DNA of 16,768 nt from CAZJDM01 sp964544765 (lineage in GTDB: Bacteria > Bdellovibrionota_B > Oligoflexia > CAYFLR01): the NCBI GenBank assembly GCA_964544765.1, contig CAZJDM010000098.1, positions 1-16,768 on the forward strand. Reading direction: 5' to 3'. This document shows positions 13,348-16,768 of the stretch, one piece after another. The notes beneath the pieces were generated by a model. The model had not been told where the DNA came from, made no database searches, and saw only the letters and a list, made by a program, of their open reading frames with translations. The stretch's first letter is position 1; each line of letters begins with the position of its first letter. Both the position numbers and the translations under genes were made by a program.

Positions 13348-14844
13348 TTGCTTAACATATTAAATCCCTGTTATAGTACTAAACCATGGCTTTATCTGGG
13401 ATGGGAGGGCAAAAAAATCAGACTGTTTATAATTATATTGTTAATATCCTTTTTTCTTAGTAGCTTTAGCTGTTTAGAAAGAAAACACCTGAAAACTAGC
13501 GGTACTCTATCAGAGGATCTAGTCGATCAAAAAAGAGTCGATAATTTGAGATCGTCTTTATATGTTGTTGGGTGTGTTCATGTTGCTGATCTTTGGGATA
13601 GAATTGATAAAATATTGGGTCGAGAAGCAAGGCATACCTGGTTAAATCCAAATGATTCATTTAAAGATTTTATACAATATGTAAATATGGTTAGATCTTC
13701 GAGTCAACACCAACCCTTGGTTAATCATAATCCATTAATTTTTAGTCAAAGACCTTATGTCATAATAAATGGTGATTTGGTTGATTATTACTATGCTGAT
13801 TATCATTTGTGTCCCAGATGTCCTGACAAAACGAAAGATGACAATTGGTCGATTTTTTATAATATCCTCGATATCCTTCAAGTTCCATCTTTCTCAAATG
13901 TTGGAAATCACGAGTTTCGATCAGAAGCGTATAATTTGGATATATACGGATTAGATCATGTAGGAATATCAAGAGATCGATTGTCGGTTGTAACCCAAAA
14001 TCTAGGTTTTAACCAATTTCGAGGATTAGATGAACTAGATTCAGTAACATTTGATTTTGAACATTTTGATCCCTTTCAAAAATATCGAGGTAATGTTTCG
14101 TCTCATTTTGAGCAAATTGGACCATTTGCTACTATTTTTCTCAATACAGGTAGTGACTCGTTTGTTCAAATGCAAAGCCTTAAAAAGCAAGTAGAGAAGG
14201 TTTATTGGAGTGCAACATTTAAGGACAACCCCTTATTATTATCTCCATCTGCTGCTTTTAAGGGAATTAGTGTTGATGCCTTTGGATTATCACCGACAGA
14301 TATTAAACTTGTAGCCGATACTTTAAAAACCTCTAATCAAAATACAATCTATATATTTATGCATGCTCCTCTTCTTAATCAAAAAGAAAGAGATTTCATA
14401 GTTGGTAATGGTTTTTCCCTAGACTTAAATAATTTCCTGAAATCGCAAGCTCAGCAGCGTCTAGGTATAGATTCAATTATTAATGGTGGAGGTGATTTAC
14501 TCAAAGTATTGGTTAATAGTGATAAGAATATAATTATTGTAGCTTCACATACCCATAATCCGCAGTATTATGTTTTTGACAAAGGTGATAAAAGTGATCA
14601 AAAGAGCTTTTCAGTAGAAGTTAGGGCTGTTTCTCTAAAGGAAATCAATGCTTTAAAAGATGACCCCCAACACATCAAACATATCACCTATTGGCCATTA
14701 GGCGCGATTGATAATATTAATCGTCGATATGGATTTTTAATTATTCACAACGACGGCTTCATTGAGGTCAGTCGACAACTAAAGCCTTGGCTAAATGAAC
14801 CTAATCAAAAGAATCGATGGCAAACAGCTAATGTAAAAATGTAG
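13348..14844 (+). CDS. Exported calcineurin-like metallophosphoesterase-family protein
   Basis: The order of motifs fits the calcineurin-like phosphoesterase fold: GCVHVAD (75-81) in place of the usual DxH, INGDLVD (D143), NVGNHE (N187, H188), FMHAPL (H339) and ASHTH (H401, H403). The first metal-binding Asp is replaced by Cys76, while His78 is kept. A hydrophobic signal segment, LFIIILLISFFLSSFSC, spans 26-42; Cys42 could be lipidated but the lipobox is weak. Substrate unknown; candidates are phosphate esters in the envelope or outside. The TTG at 13348 is the most upstream in-frame start, has no Shine-Dalgarno and adds 23 residues ahead of the signal. A GGGAGGG at 13403-13409 points to initiation close to the signal, where no standard codon lies in frame, so the true start is unresolved. 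It is transcribed away from uvrB and converges on the iron-sulfur gene. Fold fairly sure, activity unknown. Confidence 0.75.
   Translation: MLNILNPCYSTKPWLYLGWEGKKIRLFIIILLISFFLSSFSCLERKHLKTSGTLSEDLVDQKRVDNLRSSLYVVGCVHVADLWDRIDKILGREARHTWLNPNDSFKDFIQYVNMVRSSSQHQPLVNHNPLIFSQRPYVIINGDLVDYYYADYHLCPRCPDKTKDDNWSIFYNILDILQVPSFSNVGNHEFRSEAYNLDIYGLDHVGISRDRLSVVTQNLGFNQFRGLDELDSVTFDFEHFDPFQKYRGNVSSHFEQIGPFATIFLNTGSDSFVQMQSLKKQVEKVYWSATFKDNPLLLSPSAAFKGISVDAFGLSPTDIKLVADTLKTSNQNTIYIFMHAPLLNQKERDFIVGNGFSLDLNNFLKSQAQQRLGIDSIINGGGDLLKVLVNSDKNIIIVASHTHNPQYYVFDKGDKSDQKSFSVEVRAVSLKEINALKDDPQHIKHITYWPLGAIDNINRRYGFLIIHNDGFIEVSRQLKPWLNEPNQKNRWQTANVKM
13403..13409 (+). promoter_or_regulatory. Misplaced strong Shine-Dalgarno inside the phosphoesterase N-terminus
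   Basis: GGGAGGG is followed 7 nt later by ATC (codon 24), which directly begins the signal segment IRLFIIILL. An ATG at 13401 is out of frame, but would be in frame if the seven-A run at 13411-13417 had six. This suggests either a non-standard start codon or a length change in the A-run. Confidence 0.45.
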
Positions 14845-14848
14845 TATT

Positions 14849-14874
14849 AAACCGTTTTCAGCTTTTTGGTTTTT
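14849..14874 (+). terminator. Weak terminator-like hairpin after the phosphoesterase gene
   Basis: AAACC (14849-14853) can pair with GGTTT (14868-14872), followed by a short T-run. The stem is only 5 bp with a large loop, so termination here is doubtful. It lies in the 60-bp gap between two convergent genes. Confidence 0.25.
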
Positions 14875-14904
14875 AGATGCTTAGGCTAGTAGCTGTTTGG
14901 GAAA

Positions 14905-16524
14905 TTAAAATGGAAATTCTTCTACAGTGGAGCTATCTGTAGTAGAACTATCTTTAGAAGAGCCATCTATAGGAGCTTTCTTGGAGGAGGGCTTTTTACC
15001 CTCAGGTAAAGTATAGGCAATTTTGTGTCTTTCTTCCGGTTTTACAATAATAGCTCGAATTGGTTCTACCGGGCAGACACACTGACAATTACCGCATCCA
15101 ATACAATAACGTTCATCAAAAATAGGCACCAATATTTGATCCTTCTCTTGGGATGTAATAGCCCCAGTTGGACAATGTTCAGCACAAGCTCCACATTCTT
15201 TTTTGTCTACATAAGGGATACATGTATCTTCGTTTAACTCAGCGGTACCAATTTTTATTTGTTTTTTGTATTCTAATGGATAATAGGTTAGGGCTTTAGT
15301 TGGGCATACACTCAAGCATACGTTACATTCATACGAGCAATAAGATTGGTTGTAGTTCATTGCAGGTTTAGATAGATTATGTGGCCCATTTTCTAACCCA
15401 CTGGGAATTAGTACGTTAGTAGGGCAAACTGAGATACATTGACTGCAAAAGGTGCATAGTTTAAAAAATTGTTCGGCCGAATTAGCACTAGGCGGTAACA
15501 CTGTTTGGAGTGAATCTTTTTGATAGTCTTTAAATAGATACTTTTTAGAAGTTGCTCCGGCAGCTATTCCAGTACTGGCACTAGTTATTAATCTGAAAAA
15601 GTTACGCTTATTAATATTGCTATCAACTACCACAATTGTTGGTTTTTTTTCACCTGCTAAAGGTAATGAGTCTGTTTTTTTTTCACTTACTATTTTGTCA
15701 CTTACTAATGGTGTTGATTTCTTTTTAAATTTGGGGAGGGCCAAGTGTAATGAAACCTCTTCTTGAGGGCATGTGTTGAGGCATTCAAAACACTGAATAC
15801 AATGCTGATGATCAATATTTCCATGGTTAATACATAAGACGGGACACTCGTTCGAGCAGACAGGACAATTATTACATGTTTCACTAATTGTAATTTTAAG
15901 GCGAGAGTATTTTTGTAAGAAAGAAAATAGGGTTCCTGTGGGGCAAATTACCTGGCAGAACCATCTAGGGTATCTGATAGATAGGAATAATAAAAATAAG
16001 AAGATAATAGCTAGATACAAAGGGAGAGTAAGAAAAGATAGATTAAAAATTCCTATTAATCGAATGTAATTGGCAAAGTGATCGAAATAACCATAGAGAG
16101 AGGATTTTAAAAAGATCATTGTTAGACAGAAAAACAAAATAATTTTTCTAATAACGATACTTGCATCATTATTAGGAAAATTACTTTTAGAATTAATGGT
16201 TAAATTACTATTTAGATCTTTAGTTATTCTACTTAGCTTTGAGTTAATCTTGATAGAAAGGTTCCTGATCAGATCCTGAAGGAAGCCAACTGGACAAATA
16301 TAAGAACAATAAACTCGACCTACGATCAATACTGATAGTAATAGGATAAAAGAGATAAACCAATAATGGATCAACTCAAAATTTACTATCCAAGCTAAAA
16401 AAGGGAAGATCTGTAATGCATTAAATAAATCATGAGTAAAAGTATTAGTTATTATATTTAAAATAAGCAAAATAAAGATTATAAAGAAGGTGAGTTGTAT
16501 AACGAAACGAAGTTTTTTAATCAT
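14905..16524 (-). CDS. NapH/NapG-like polyferredoxin membrane protein
   Basis: This 539-aa protein likely carries electrons from the membrane to the far side of it. The N-terminal part (1-260) is NapH-like: membrane segments around 6-26, 52-70, 126-140 and 162-184, two CxxxCP motifs (C74-C78-type at YCSYICP, and C190/C194), and two [4Fe-4S] motifs (C217, C220, C223, C227 and C242, C245, C248, C252). A linker leads to a Tat-like segment, KRNFFRLITSASTGIAAGA (306-324). The rest is NapG-like, with four more motifs: C357-C367, C396-C407, C435-C451 and C474-C484. In nitrate reductase operons NapH and NapG are separate proteins; here one chain carries both. The Ser/Thr-rich tail is of unknown use. 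It starts 59 bp after a DUF362-like gene, which suggests one operon. The natural partner enzyme is not visible, and a link to nitrate is not implied. Confidence 0.85.
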   Translation of the reverse strand: MIKKLRFVIQLTFFIIFILLILNIITNTFTHDLFNALQIFPFLAWIVNFELIHYWFISFILLLSVLIVGRVYCSYICPVGFLQDLIRNLSIKINSKLSRITKDLNSNLTINSKSNFPNNDASIVIRKIILFFCLTMIFLKSSLYGYFDHFANYIRLIGIFNLSFLTLPLYLAIIFLFLLFLSIRYPRWFCQVICPTGTLFSFLQKYSRLKITISETCNNCPVCSNECPVLCINHGNIDHQHCIQCFECLNTCPQEEVSLHLALPKFKKKSTPLVSDKIVSEKKTDSLPLAGEKKPTIVVVDSNINKRNFFRLITSASTGIAAGATSKKYLFKDYQKDSLQTVLPPSANSAEQFFKLCTFCSQCISVCPTNVLIPSGLENGPHNLSKPAMNYNQSYCSYECNVCLSVCPTKALTYYPLEYKKQIKIGTAELNEDTCIPYVDKKECGACAEHCPTGAITSQEKDQILVPIFDERYCIGCGNCQCVCPVEPIRAIIVKPEERHKIAYTLPEGKKPSSKKAPIDGSSKDSSTTDSSTVEEFPF

Positions 16525-16583
16525 ACTATTATTCTTATATTCTTAATTCTCATATTCTTATTCTATTATATTCATATCCACTA

Positions 16584-16768
16584 CTATTTTTTACAGGAAA
16601 TTCGATGGATAACGCTGTTTTTTAGGTCCATAGAGCCATGGCCAAGATCTTGGGACAGTTTTAAGTATTTAATAGATTGTGTTTGAGCATTTAATATCTT
16701 TGATGCGGCACAATCCGCTAATACCATGTCTGTAGAAAGTATTTGCATTCGTTTTAACTTTAAATCAT
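16584..16768 (-). CDS. DUF362-family protein, C-terminal fragment cut by the window edge
   Basis: A minus-strand frame enters from the right edge and runs 60 complete codons to TAG at 16584-16586. The segment STDMVLADCAASKIL, then SIKYLKLSQDLGHGSMDL, matches the C-terminal pattern of DUF362 proteins (STDPVALDAVAA..., then IPYIRLAHERGLGVGDLD). DUF362 proteins often accompany iron-sulfur proteins and may themselves carry ferredoxin domains; their function is not settled. It lies 59 bp upstream of the NapH/NapG-like gene on the same strand, so the two are probably co-transcribed. The N-terminal part lies outside the window. The match is from memory of the family over a short stretch. Confidence 0.7.
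   Translation of the reverse strand, partial: DLKLKRMQILSTDMVLADCAASKILNAQTQSIKYLKLSQDLGHGSMDLKNSVIHRISCKK

Noticed and set aside
16495..16686. A 63-codon plus-strand frame near the right edge
   Set aside because: It overlaps the start of the iron-sulfur gene and the DUF362-like fragment on the other strand, and has no recognisable content.

Overview
The window is AT-rich bacterial chromosomal DNA (about one third G+C by eye), densely coded, with a mix of SD-led and SD-poor starts. RNase D, a UvrB/UvrC pair, an exported M16-type protein, a NapH/NapG-like iron-sulfur membrane protein and an MCP-type signalling protein point to a Gram-negative-type bacterium. I cannot assign a phylum. The iron-sulfur genes suggest anaerobic or microaerobic redox metabolism. 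I see no insertion sequence, phage gene or CRISPR array.

Layout, left to right. (1) tRNA-Asn(GTT) on the minus strand with a strong sigma-70 promoter. (2) Two plus-strand genes: an MCP-signalling-domain membrane protein with a repetitive Asp/Asn tail, then a short RNase D. (3) Transketolase on the minus strand, divergent from a plus-strand S-adenosylmethionine decarboxylase of the eukaryotic (AMD1-like) family. (4) A minus-strand unit, uvrB followed by one uninterrupted 1569-codon frame that joins a complete UvrC to a complete two-repeat M16 peptidase-like protein with its own signal sequence. (5) A divergent plus-strand exported calcineurin-like phosphoesterase with a substituted first metal motif and an unclear start. 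(6) A minus-strand iron-sulfur unit: the C-terminus of a DUF362-like protein, entering from the right edge and not recognisable without reading the edge frame, followed by a 539-aa protein that joins a NapH-like membrane part to a NapG-like ferredoxin part.

The genes do not form one obvious pathway. Coherent pairs are uvrB with uvrC (nucleotide excision repair) and DUF362 with the six-cluster ferredoxin membrane protein (electron transfer at the membrane). Transketolase is a carbon-metabolism gene and the decarboxylase a polyamine gene; they share only a divergent upstream region, and no spermidine synthase is present here.

Most worth a second look: the UvrC-M16 fusion, whose M16 part has lost the HxxEH zinc site in both halves; the eukaryotic-type AdoMet decarboxylase with conserved putrescine-site acids but a Glu-to-Gln change at a substrate-binding position; the fused NapH/NapG protein with its DUF362 neighbour; and a perfect 9-bp inverted repeat directly in front of uvrB.
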